Assembly (NCBI GenBank): GCA_963693305.1
Contig: OY855908.1
Span: forward strand, 5,694,501-5,758,500
DNA length: 64,000 nucleotides
Reading direction: 5' to 3'
From: Meandrina meandrites
Taxonomy: Eukaryota; Cnidaria; Anthozoa; Scleractinia; Meandrinidae
Positions 23,601 to 37,300 of the stretch are shown here, piece by piece. Made by a program: the position numbers and the translations under genes. The notes beneath the pieces are model-generated. The model searched no databases. It was given only the letters and a program-made list of their open reading frames with translations, and was not told the DNA's origin. Numbering within the stretch: position 1 is the first letter of the stretch; each line of letters starts with the position of its first letter.

Positions 23601-26600
23601 TTTGCGTTTTTAGAGAATTATTTGTTTTCAGGAGAGTGCTTTCAAGCAACTTGTCACATCTTTCTGTTGGGATGTTTTTAAAACTCACAAAACTACGGAT
23701 ACTGTAAGTGGGATTTATTTTATTTTTTCATATATTTTATTTGTTACGTGGAAAAGCTCATAAGATCGTAACTAGCATTCCGAAAAGGTAAAATGTAGTC
23801 TAGTCCACTCCACGGTCTCTCTTCGAATTCCCCGCCTTAGTGGTTGAACCCAAGCAGGAGAAGAGAATGCACATGCTCGAAACAAACTAATTAAAATTTA
23901 TATTTCACAAATTAAAAAAGCCTTCACCGTGCTTTATGGAGCAAACAGGAAATTAACGAGAAAAAGGAAGGGGGAAGCGGAAAAAGGAAGTGTACTAGTG
24001 TGAAGCACCAGCCGCAGGCGAGTGTTTCTGCCTACTTCTTGAGTGCTCTCGTCACTTATTGAGTGCTTTATAACAATACAAAGCACAGTCAAGCCTTTTT
24101 TATTTACTTCCTGATAATTTTTACTTACATTATTTTATTGTATTTATTATATGGCCGTGTCTTACAAGGACTGGGAACTACCAAATTCGCAAATTTGATT
24201 GGCTAAAATCGATATTGACCGCGACCTAAATTTTCCCATCTAGACCGGCATCTAGACCGGTTGCACTTCCGTTGAGAAGTTTGCAAAAAAAAAAAATGCA
24301 AAAACGTTGACTTGTTTCTGCTAAAAAGTAATAAATGGAAGAACCAAAAGCTTGACGCGAAAGAAGTTAACAAGAACGAGCAAACTTCGCCAAATTTTCG
24401 CTCAGTTCACAGGCACGAAATCAAAACACCAGCTAGAAACAACTTTGCGAGGTTATTGCAAGGTCAGAAGTTAAAAGCACTTAACACGATTAAAAACGAC
24501 TAAAATAATCAGTCGATTAAAGAGGCTAGAGAACTTGAAAACATACCTGTCGATGATATCGACCTTCTCTTGTTCTAATTTTTCCGTGATCGGCGTTTAG
24601 TAGCAAAATGTCAGCGAGCACGGCGAACCGAAGCAAATTTTTAAGCTGAAAAGTTTTCTAGTTTGGCCATATAATAAACATCTCATTAACCGAGCTTAGT
24701 CGGTCTGTATGGGAGAATCTTGACCTCGGTCATGAGTACAGACCTCACTGCGTTCGGTCTGCACTCACGACCTCGGTCAAGATTCTCTCGGTTAATAAGA
24801 GCTAAGTATTAAAGGATTAGAAATAAAAATAAAAATGAAAGATATTAGCTGTTTAATTATGCAAGAGCATTACCTGGAAAGTTGATTTTTGATGTAATTG
24901 AAATTCACCTTAGCCAAAGCTATTTGCAAAGTTAAATGTTTGGGAATCCGGCGTTGGATAGTAGAAAACAGTGCGGTTTTGCTTCTTTGGATTTCGAAGT
25001 TTCCCGAGAATTCTTAAAATGAAATAGAGAGAAACACTGATTTTCGAGCGAAATGTTCTCACGTGACCAGTTAGTGCGAGAAACAAATCCTCAATTTTAG
25101 TTCCTCCTTCCGAAGACTTAACCTAAGGAAGTTTTCGTTCTTTATCATTTCTCAGTTATTTTATGTCATCTTCCATAGGGATTTGTCTTCGAACTCTGTT
25201 ACATTTCTACCTCAGGGGATATTTTCCACACTGACAAATATAGAACACCTGTAAGTTAAGATTAGCGCACGCCATGAAACAACTCGAAGACACTTCGTAA
25301 TAATGAACACTCCACAAGTAGTTTTTAGTTTTACGAATGTTATCTGCTTCCCCCGTTCAATATTGTTTAAGACAGTTTCCGTTGAACATTCGAGCAATAA
25401 AGGCAAAAATAAAGATCCAAAAATAACTCGTAGCTTGGTTACAGTTTGAACACAGTAGAGAATAACTTATCAAAACTTTAGCTCTTAAGCTGACTCCGCG
25501 AGAGAAAAATGAATATGAAGTTGTCCATATTTTAGTTAAAACGCGGACGTTGCACGTCAGTTCAAAACAAAATAACACGCATTTTAAGCATTTTTACGAG
25601 GCTTGACATGAATTTTCTCGAGAATGCTTTAGAGTTAAATCGCGGAGTCACTTAGAGAAATAGAGTACATTGACATGTTTCAAATAGTATGTAAAATATT
25701 ACCTGACTTACCTTGCTATAAGTATATTTTTGGTAATTAATTTTTGCACTTATTGTCCGAACTTTCAGCGAAATCCGTCTTAATTGATTAGTTTATAGTA
25801 TTCTAGCTAAGCAACAGCTGTCTGTATTTCTATACAGAGATTTGTCTTCAAACGTGATATCTTCTCTTCCTGGCAGAGTTTTTGCCAATCTGACAAATTT
25901 GAGTTATCTGTAAGTAAAGCGTAAACCTTAGATTATGATAATAATTACAAATAATGTAATCTACTTCAGTGTAAAAAATGTTAAAAGTTGTTATTAAGCT
26001 TACTTTGTTATGTCTTTTTGTTTTGTTTTACAGAGATCTGTCTTCTCAAAATCATTAATAATTCATCTTGTTAAAACAAAGCAAATCCGAACCGTGACGG
26101 TGGTTTGGAAATCTGATCCTAATTAGCATAGATTTTTACGATTTGATTTCTCCGTTTACTCCTTAGTTTTTGGTTCGATTGAGAAGACATATCAAACACT
26201 CGAGACAGTGTTTCTTCGGCTATCCAAACCCCTCGAATTTCGTCAAAAATACTCCGCTACGCGTCGCATTTTCAACTCTCTTCTCGGTGTTTGTATATCC
26301 CGATGAAACACTGTCTCTCGTGTTTGATATATTACTTCAAACGCTATTACATTTCTACCTGACAGGGGTTTTGACTTGTCCATACTATAAATCTGGAATT
26401 TTTGTAAGTAAACGAAGAGCGCTTTACTTCAACATCATTTACTCAGAACATAATGCAGTATGTATTTTCACAGAAATTTGTCTTCAAATGCTATTACATC
26501 TCTTCCTGACAGAGTGTTTGCCTATCTGTCAAATTTGAGATATCTGTAAGTAAAACGACGCACACAGCACTGAAAACCTTGTAAGAGTATATTTTCATCA

Positions 26601-29600
26601 AGGAACAGAAAAACGCAAAATGCTCATTTTATCTAAAGCGTTTATTTATGTTACTTTACTCGTATTGGTATTAGAATGCTTTGTCACTGTTTCTGCTAAT
26701 TGCTTTCGAGTTTTTAATAAGCCTTTTTCAATACTAAAAAGAAATTCGTTTTTCAAGCAACTTTATAACATAGAGCGAGGCTGTTGCTCATCAAAAAAGG
26801 AACTCCTTAAATCTCTTTCGTGATCGTTCCAGCGACCTAGGGTTTAGTTTTGCTGTACATTGCCACACTTCAAGAAAGAGTCGCTCGTAGTGATTAGCCT
26901 CCAACAACTTTAAGTTTTTAAAATCCATTTGTTCGCTGAATTGGTGGACGTGGCCATCTTTTTTAGGATTGAAACAACGACAGGTTGGAATATCGTTCAA
27001 GCCACAAGTAACCACCGACAGTAATTTTCCACGGCCTTAAAAGTAAGACGGTTCTGACGGTCAAAAATCAGGCACATTTTTCGAAACCAGTTGAAAAAAG
27101 AGTAGTTTTTTTTAAGTATGGTCAGAAAAATAGGCCATTGAAGACTCGTATTACGGAACATGACAAGGAAATGACAAGTTTCAACCACAACTCAGAAGTT
27201 GCTTGCCATGTCCACCAATTTAACCACTACATGGCCAATTATCACGAGCGACTCTTTCTTGAAGCCTGGTACTCCACGGTAGACACAAACGGTCACATAT
27301 AATCACAGAGATTCACAGAGTAACGTTTATTTGCGACGCACACATGCGTCGCTCTACTCTTTTCCAAATAGCGTGTGACAATGAACTTGCTTTTCTACAG
27401 TACTGATGAAGACTTGAGGTCTAGCCGAAACCTGTTTAAAACAACGAACAGAGTAATTGACAAATCCTTTGAATATCAACATGACTACATTTGAACATAA
27501 TTTTCACTCGTTGCATTATATATTTTAAACAGGTATTTGTCTTCAAACGCTATTGCACTTCTGCCTGACAAATTGTTTGCCAATCTGACAAAATTGATAG
27601 ATCTGTAAGTGAAATCGTTGAATTTCGTTGATTTATACCGAGCATACAAAACCGTAAACAAAACTTGATAGTTCAATCTAAAAAGTTGGTTTTATCATTA
27701 TTTTATATATTGCAGTGTTTATTTTATAGAGGCACTTGCATTCAAATGTAATAACATTTTTACCTGACATAATGTTTACCAATTTGACAAACCTGTGGAC
27801 TCTGTAACTCAAACGAATTGTAGAGCTCTATACAGATGACTGAAAATCCAGCATAATTCTATCTTAAACTAATAAATAGATTTAGCCAAGCCTAAAAGCG
27901 GAGCTCCATATATGTACATTTTGTGAAAATACTCTCATTGAAAAAACTGTCATTGAAGTTATTAAACGCAACTACTCAGGAAAGACCCATATGCATAGAC
28001 GAAGTAAATCGTCAACTGCAGAAATTCCGCTGACAAAATCCTGCACACTAGACGATCTCGTTCCCAGAGCCTGCGCCCCTTGACCAGTGGTCGGGAACAC
28101 AAAGGCTTTGGACGATCCAAAAACCGGAACAGGAATTTCTGGTTCTGGTTTGATTTTGCGTGTGCGTCGAGATTGTGGTTGAAATGAACAGCCAATGAGA
28201 TTTGGCCCGTCTTTTTTGTGGGCTTTCAGTCTAGCCCAGAAGTCTCAATTCCTGGTGCAAACCAGAAGGATCGCGGCCTTTGGGGACGAGAATAATTAAT
28301 AATTGAATAATCTGTTATCTGTCAGCGGTCAACTTCAAAAAAACACGTGACCTCGATGAGCTCTACACCTGAGCCCGCGATATGGTCATGTGAGACTGGT
28401 CAGCGGATACCTTCTTGTGACAGCTGTCAATTGACCATAATATTGATGTCGAATATCAAATAAAGATGTAAGCTGGTGTAAACCGAGATAAGAAGAGATG
28501 GCATTCACCTCCCCCCGTCGGGTTGCCTTGGGACTCCCCTCCCTCTCCCCCTTAGTCTGTACGGGAGGGTGGGCGTACGCTTACGTCATAACCAAATTTT
28601 CTCGGCACGATAGATTTACCAATTTCGCTTAGGTATGGATGCTCCGCCCGCGCGCGCCTTCGGCGCACGCTGGAGCTCCGCTAAAAACATATTACAGCAA
28701 CGAGCCTAAGAGTGATTAATTAATTAATTAATTAATTAATTAATTAATTTATTAATTAATTAATTAACCTTCTTTCACCCAGTCATGATCCAATCAAAAG
28801 CCGAGTACAGCTTTCAGTTGACATCTGATTGCATTGAATCTTCACGAAAGAATGTAAATAAATTAAAAGTGGTCACATTTTTGGGCTCCTTGCTGTAATT
28901 GCTACCATTTCACTCGTTACTTTATGTGTTTTCTTAGAGATTTGTCTTCGAACGCTATTACATCTATTGCTGACACAGCGATTGTTAATCTGACAAATTT
29001 AAGATATCTGTAAGTGAAAAAAGGGAGCTTAACATCAAACGTGGTTTTCACATGGTTTATTCTAGGAAACATTATGTGGAGATTTGATCTAAAATGTTGT
29101 TATTTATTATTACACTCATTTCACTGTTACAGATATTTGTCTTCAAACGCTATTAAATTTCTGATTGACAGAGTTTTTGCGCAAATGATAGATTTGGAGG
29201 AGCTGTAAGTGAAACGAAGCGTTCTTTACTGCCCTTCACTGACTTTTCTGCACCTTGCGTAGGTTAATACCCCATGAAAAGAGAAAACATAATAATGTAG
29301 TAATGTAATCGTTGTAAGCTTTTATCACGTGACTCACCACATTGCGCATTTTTACAGTGACTTGTCTTCAAACGCTATTATGTTGTTACCTGACAGAGTG
29401 TTTGCCAATTTGAAAAGGTTGAACAAACTGTAAGTGAAACAAAGCATGGGTTTTAACTCAAGAAAAACGATAAGAATGCTAGAATATGGTGTAAGAATTC
29501 AATATGTATAGACCTGTATCACATGATTTCGAGTGCAATTAGGAATAAATACGCACGAGTAAATTTTTCAAATTGCACGAGCGCGTAGAGCGAGTGCAAT

Positions 29601-30182
29601 TTGTAGTCTTTGAAAAATTTACAAAAAAACCGAGATGTAAGCTTCGAGTGGCCAAAGATGAAAGAAACCTGGCAGTTGATAAATGCAAAAAGCCACCACA
29701 AACTACAGATATGTAAGTGCTTCTGGCGTTTTGGCACCAAAAAATTTCTACTGTCATAACACGTCCACTTCTTCTTCGGTTGAACTTCGCGCTTTTATAT
29801 TTGGACGTTTTCCCATGACAGACCGGCGAAGAACTTACTTGCCGGATTGAAAAACTTGTATCCTTGTTTATTTATACGCCTGTCGAGTGTAGCTATTATC
29901 ATTCTGTAAGCGCGGTCTGGTTCCAAGACAAGTCGTCACTATTTTGTCTTTTTACTTTAGGGCAGAACTGTTAGTTCGGCTTGCTCGTTTTCCTCTATTT
30001 TGTTGGCGATATTTTTTTCTCTTCTCAAGACGTTTTCCGTACATTTAGCCAGAATGAGGTGCTAATAATTGTATTTGGTTTCTTAGAACTATCTTTTAGG
30101 TGTTTTACTGTTGTTTACCTAGCGAAAACCCCGGTCGTTGTTCTCGTCCGCGTCTATTTGTAATTTGCACTGGTGTTACATC

Positions 30183-30213
<31 letters not shown>

Positions 30214-31015
30214 GAGTAATTTTTTCATGTATATTATTACAAGAGTTATTATCAGTTCATTTATAGTATTTTGTATTGCTACAGAAATTTGTCTTCAAAC
30301 GCACGTGTTTGAAAAATCTCAAAATGAAACAAAACCATTTAGAAGGAATTCAGCAAAAAACAATTGTGAGATATTATCATTTTTCTGATTGTTTGTACTT
30401 TTTTTTACAGAGATCTGTCTTCAAACACTATTGCATCTTTACCTAACGGATTGTTTGCCAATTTAACAAATCTGGGGACTCTGTACGTGAAGTGAACAAG
30501 TGACTAGGGTCTGGATGGAGGTGCTGAGCTTCCCGGCTATTAGTTAAAATCTCTATTCCTCAGCTATCAATAAATTTTACAGATTTCAGATCTCAGATAT
30601 CGGACAAAGAACCCTCATTTCTCAACTGACAGTGAAAATTTTGACCAGTTCTCACCTATAAGTTAAACCCCTTCCAGACCTTAGACCTTAACAATAGACT
30701 ATTATAAATATAATATAATACAAAAATATACAGTATATGTACATTTATTATTCCACTATTGCGCCATTTTACCATATAAGGGCAAAAGAACGCGCAAAAT
30801 ATGCCACGTTATTACACTGTAGAACAGGGCAAAAATACGTACTGAAAGAGGAGCGACAAAATAGGCAAACAAAACTTCATTTTTTAGTGGAATAATAAAT
30901 CACTTATTCGATGGTTTAGCATATAATACTAGCGGACATTTTGCTCATTGCTCGTATTTTTCCTCGCTCCTTCGGGGCTCGGAAAAATACTACGCAACTC
31001 GCAAAATATCCGCGG

Positions 31016-31047
<32 letters not shown>

Positions 31048-31292
31048 TGTATTATGTATATATGTATATGTAAATATGTATTTTGAAAATAGAAAAACAA
31101 ACTACACTTTCATCCCGACAACCGTCGTATATATACTTATTATTTACATAATCAATGATGCAGAAAATTTGATGCAGATGGCTTGTCGGGGTGAAAGTGT
31201 AGTTTTTTTCTATTTTCAAAATATATATTACGCTCTACTTTAACGTATCGAGCACTGTACTTCGGAAAATCGAAACACAAAATTTCTATATG

Positions 31293-31365
<73 letters not shown>

Positions 31366-34300
31366 TAATCATTGTTCTACGTTCTCTATATGTATGGATG
31401 TGTTAGTTAATTTTGGCAGCAGTTGCCTGATGATTGCTTTGTAAGCATGGAACTCTGAGCAATAAACGGATCAAATAGTCCAGCACCATAAATCTACTTT
31501 TATAAATCTCTATTGTAACTATTAAACAATCCTATAGTCGATAAGGACTTCAATTTGTTACTTCGTAATATGAAAATTAAAATATACTTAAAAAAGTGTA
31601 AAACCATGTGTAGCGCTTTCAATCAATCATTGCCTGTAGCCCCGTCTGGGGCAAAGGCTACTAATAAGCCCCCTCCAGTCATCACGGTCCTGGGCCAGTC
31701 ATTGCAGTTCTCCCCACGTGTAGCCATTTCTCCTCATGTCTGCCTCAAGGTCACGGCGCCACGAGTTTCTTGGCCGGCCCCTCCTCCTTTTGCCCCGAGG
31801 GTTCCAGGTGAGGGCTTGCCTTATGATGTTAGATGAGGACTTCCGAAGGGTGTGGCCAATCCACTTCCAGCGTCTTTGAAGGATGTCAACTTCTATAGGC
31901 TGCTGTCTCGTTCGTTTCCACAGATCTTGGTTGCTGATGATGTCTGGCCAGCGTATCTTAAGAATCCTTCTGAGGCAGGTGTTAATGAAAGTCTGAATTC
32001 TTTTCATAGTGGCGACGGTGGTTCTCCAGGTTTCGGCTCCATAAAGCAATACAGGCTCCACGATGGTGTTAAAGATCCTGACTTAAGTGCTGGTGCCGAG
32101 AAGGGATGATCTCCAGACATTCTTCAGCTGTTGGAAAGCTGCTCTCGCCTTGCCGATGCGAGCTCTTACATCAGCTTCTGTCCCCCCGGTGTTATTAACT
32201 CATTATTAACGTGTTATTATGGAACTTATTGGAGAGTGTCATGCTGAATTGCTCTCATTTGTTGGTATCATTCAGGAGAAAGGTGTTGTACCCCAAGCGT
32301 TGGTTTGTCTTCCCTGTCCAGTTCCTCCTCAGTTTGAGCTTCAACCGTGCAACCAGGAGATGGTGGTCTGAAGCCACATCTGCCCCTCGCTTGACACGCA
32401 CATCTTGGAGAATTCTTCGGAATCTCTTCCCGATGCACATGTGATCAATCTGATTCTCTGTCTGCAGGTCTGGTGATACCCAAGTCGCTTTGTGTATCCT
32501 TCGGTGTTGGAAGTAACTCCCTCCTATAACCAGGTCGCTTGTGGCACATAGGTCGGCAAATAAGTTCCCCATTGTATTCATCTCCCCTAGACCCTGCTGC
32601 CCCATGATCTCCTCATAGCCCCTGTTATCACTGCCAATCTTGGCATTAAAATCTCCCATTACAATGATGACGTTTCGTTCTGGGCGATCCTGGATGATGG
32701 TTAACAATCTGCTGTAGAACTCCTCCTTGTCTTGATCATCGCTGTCATTCGTTGGGGCGTAACATTGGATCAAATCCATGTTGATTCTCCTCTCATTTGT
32801 GCGGAAGGTTGCTGTGATGATCCGTGGGCCGTGCCCCTACCATCCGATTAGAGCCCTCTGAGCTGTCCTGGATAACATCAGAGCCACACCCTGGGTGTGA
32901 GGAGCCTTTTCTTGTTCATGCCCTGAAAACAGCAGCAGTTCCCCTGTGATCAGCCGCCTCTGACCAGAGCCAGACCATCTGGATTCACTTATTCCTAAGA
33001 TTGAGAGCCTGTAGTTCCTCATCTCTGTGGCCACCTGTGCTGTTTTGCCAGTCTCGTACATTGTTCGAACGTTCCACGTTCTGTGGTGGTCCTGGGGGAG
33101 ATGATGGTCGTCGGCCTGGCAGCTTCCAGGTGGACCTGGCTTTCACTGCCAGGCGTCATTGGCCGTCGCGCTAGAGGTCCGTCAGCTCCCCAGGCCGTAG
33201 TGTCTCTTGGTATGCGTCTTAGCGTTTCTGTAGCAGTGCAATTTTTTATGAGGTAGGGTTGCTGACTCCACGCCCAACCCCCAACCTGGAGGGCCAGGAT
33301 GCTGTTTTGTCTGACCCCTGACCTGTAGACCCACCCGGCATGGTTAGACCTACGAGGAGCACAAGGCTCCTGCCGATACGGCTCTGAGGATCATAAGGGC
33401 ACACAAGCCTCCCTGCCACGACAAGGCACAGCACCAAGGAAAGTGTGTAGCGCTTTACTTGTTTAAAAAATTCGTTAGGCAATATTTGGGGGTTTTCTTA
33501 AAGTTTTTAGGACATTTTGCACAGATTTAAATCTTTATCGAATAAACTCCATAAGTTACTGTCCCTGTAATAACATGTAATGCCATATAATGACTTTCAC
33601 TGACTTTTCCTGCACCTTGCTTAGATTAATGCCCCATGAAAAATAAAACGTAATAATGTTGTAATTTAATCGTTGTAAGCTTTTATCACGTGACTCACCA
33701 CATCAAAGCAAAGGTTGAAAAACCTGTAAGTGAAACAAAGCACGCTTTATTGCAACCTTGCATGGGTTTTAACTCAAGAAAACGATAAGACTTTAAGAAT
33801 ATAAGGTAAGAATTCAATATTAAAAGTTTTTATCTGTTCACTTATTGTGTTTTATATTGTTACAGAAATTTGTCTTCAAACGCTATAACATTGCTTCCCG
33901 ACAGAATGATTGCAAACCTGATAAGTTTGCTCACGCTGTAAGTGAAGCGAGGAACCTTTTAGAGTAAATTAATATGAAAAAAAAATCAAAATTCAAAAAC
34001 ACGTCACGTGATGCAGCCAAAACTGGGGAATATCAGATGATATTCCCCAAGTTTTCGAACTCTGCGATTTACGTTCGCACGTTTAGTTTTAATCCCGAGT
34101 AAATTGTTAAAATGAATACAACTAAACATTTTGAACAGACTAAAAATATTTTGAGCGCCGACAGAATTACTTTGACGTTTAGAACTTTTAAGAAAAGGTC
34201 TCCAAAAATGCGGCCTTGTGAAAAAATATTGAAAGTCTTCATTTGGCTTCAAAGAAAATCATATCATGCCATATCAAATCATATCATATCATATATCATA

Positions 34301-37300
34301 TCATCTCATATCATATCATATCATATCATATCATATCATATCATATCATATCATATCATATCATATCATATCATATCATATCATATCATATCATATCATA
34401 TCATATCATATCATATCATATCATATCATATATCATCATATCATATCATATCTTATCATATCATATCATATCATATCATATCATATCATATCATATCATA
34501 TCATATCATATCATATCATATCATATCATATCATATCATATCTGTAGGGTGAGCATGTAAGATTTTAGAACTTTGATCAAGTCAGATGAAAACCACCAAT
34601 AATCTATAGTTGCTTAATATTATCTTTGTGATCTAAGTAAATTAATGTAAATGTTGTTTATAGCGCCCAGGCACTTAGTTTAATATGTCTAATACTATGT
34701 TTACACTAGGCCGAAATATAAGTCTGATCACGAATGAAACATGTTTCGCCCTGAAAGTGTTCACATCAGTCGGTGCGTTGCGCGAATCATGATCGAAACA
34801 TGTTTATTCTAAGCATGATTGAAACAGCCTTGCGAGGAAGTTTCAATCATGGTCCGATGAAACACGTTCAAAATGGCGGACATTCGGAGAGGAGGCGAGC
34901 GCCAACGGCTACAAACACAAGCAATTCTTCCTGTACCGAGGCGAAGATAGCGCATAAATGCTATCTGCTCGCTAGATGCTGGAAAGCCCTTCTCCTCCGA
35001 AGGGCTTAAAAATCGTCACTAAACCAAACAATGAATGAAAATGTTATTTAGTAATTTCAAGCTAAATTTTTCGGTTTAAGTCCTGACAATATTTATGCCA
35101 GTACCGTAAAACCGCATGAATTACACAACCAGGCATGAAATGTGTTCAAAACTGACAATCATCTGATGTGAACAATGCATTTCAAAACATGTTCAGGTTA
35201 CATGTAAACATGTTTACACTAAACATGTTTCGGGTTAAATGTGAGCACAGCTTAATTGTGTAAAAAACAAATCAATATAGAAAACGGGCGGATTGTTTAC
35301 GTCTGTCACTTATTTAGTATCTTTTTTTATAATAGAGATCTTTCTCACAACAAAATTCAACACTTGCCAAAGAATTTCTTTTGTTGTTTACGCCTTTTCC
35401 TTTTTCTGTAAGTATATTCTGTAATAAATGTGTTAAGCTAAAATGCCGGAGCTTTTCTCAATTTTTGTAACATTTAGGGACTAGGAATTTTCCTACTCGT
35501 ACCTTAGATGAGATACTAGTCCATCGCAAGGCTACCCCAGCATTATTTTTGCCGGTATCCATTTACACGCCTGAATGGATGGAGACACCATGAGGGTAAG
35601 GTGTTTTGCCCAAGAACACAATCATGCAGTGATTACATCCTCGGGGACAAATGGTGGGGGACGGGACGGCGAGACGGTGGAGAGGATGCCATCAAAGAAA
35701 AGAGGGAGAAAATACCAGAAAACCGCCCTGGGGAATGAGCCTTGCCGCGCCATTTGTAAATGGCTTTATCAATACGGCCTCTTAAATGGCCAAAAAAAAC
35801 CACTTTATTTTATTATGCCAATCAGTGGGTAGTAGACCCACGGTCCATTTCGTGTGTTCTTATACGACGCAAACTCAAAGACCTGTTCGTTTGTCATATT
35901 TATCATGCTTGTTCATCATCAACAGGAGGTTTTTGACGTCATGTAACTATGGTAAATTCGCCATCTTCTTTTTTTGGGTTTTTGTTCTTTTTTATGTGTT
36001 TTACAAAAAGTACAAACAAAGACTAAGAATTACAGTAATGTAAGTATACAATTTAAACAAACAAACATTGAGAAGGCAGATAAAGTAAATAATATTAACA
36101 TACTCGATCACAAAAAACTAAAGCCAAGAGAAACAAAACATCCTCTTGCTTATGCATATCAACTAAGTGAAAAAATGTAGGACTTTGCTCTATCTGGAAT
36201 GTTGCCCTAATTTTCGCTATGAAGACATTAAGCAATGGATATATGATGTCGAATTTACACTATAGATGTAGAATTTGGCTAATAATACAAGATGATTTAA
36301 AATAAAGAAGTCTTCTATGTCCTGACAAAACTCCAAAGAGAACATTTTCTAATGTTAATTATCTGTTAATTACCTTTTGCTTGGTAAGCCAAGAAGAGAG
36401 CAACTTCCAGAGTGTTTTAGTTACATTGCAGTGGACAAATAAGTGCCTAGGGGACTCAAACCCTGTTGACAAAAGGCCCATTTTGTCAAATGGCGAATCA
36501 ATCATTATAAATTTAAACAGTTTGTCAGTTCGAAATACATCGGACTTCACACCTGACGTGGCATCTAAAATACCGTATTTTCTCAATTAAACGCCGGACC
36601 CCGATTAAACACCGGCCTCGTATAAACGCCGGGTAAAAACGGTTGTTTTTAAAATAAACACCGGGGGCGTTTAATCGAGACCCCGGCGTTTATTTGCGAT
36701 CAAACCAACAAGTTGCTTTTCTCATTAAATAGTACTACTGCGACATACTAGTACGCTATGCTATTTTGATAATCTTAAAAACGTTTATGCGGAACTTAAA
36801 ACTTTGTACCCATACTTGCTCCTATTTTTTAGATATTCTTTGCGTTCTCTCTGCGCATATGCTGAATTGCAACATTTAAGTGCTGTATATAATGCTGTTA
36901 TTTTTGGTAATAATAATCCTCAAAGACTTAGGGACAGTTGGCCAGGGCGGCACGAAGGGAAAACTCCTTCTGCGTTAACAAACTGCCCTTGGTCTAGGAG
37001 AATGGGTAATAATAAATCAGTCTGAAAAAAAAAATTCGGAAAATTGCACTTCATAAATTAACGCCGGGCCCCAATTTAACGCCGGCTTCAAATAAACGCC
37101 GGGTCCACAAGGCCAATTTTGAAATAAACGCCGGGGGCGTTTAATTGACAAAATACGGTACGCTCCCAAAGATGCTTCGCGTACAATACCGCTAGCACTC
37201 TTCACAAAAGAAAATTGCTAACGCTGCTAGACAACCTCAAGAACTTGAGCAATGCCAACATCTCGGAGAATAATGGTCCAAATAACTTGTCCGACCAAAC

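Noticed and set aside
31555..32109. Plus-strand ORFs at 31555-31836 and 31852-32109
   Set aside because: They are antisense shadows of the RTE-like RT tail on the minus strand.
34258..34542. Possible CRISPR-like array
   Set aside because: There are no spacers; it is a simple 5-nt tandem repeat in a eukaryotic intron.
34112..34560. Three overlapping plus-strand ORFs of 93-146 codons rich in IISYH
   Set aside because: They are translations of a (TCATA)n array, open in every frame because the unit has no stop codon.
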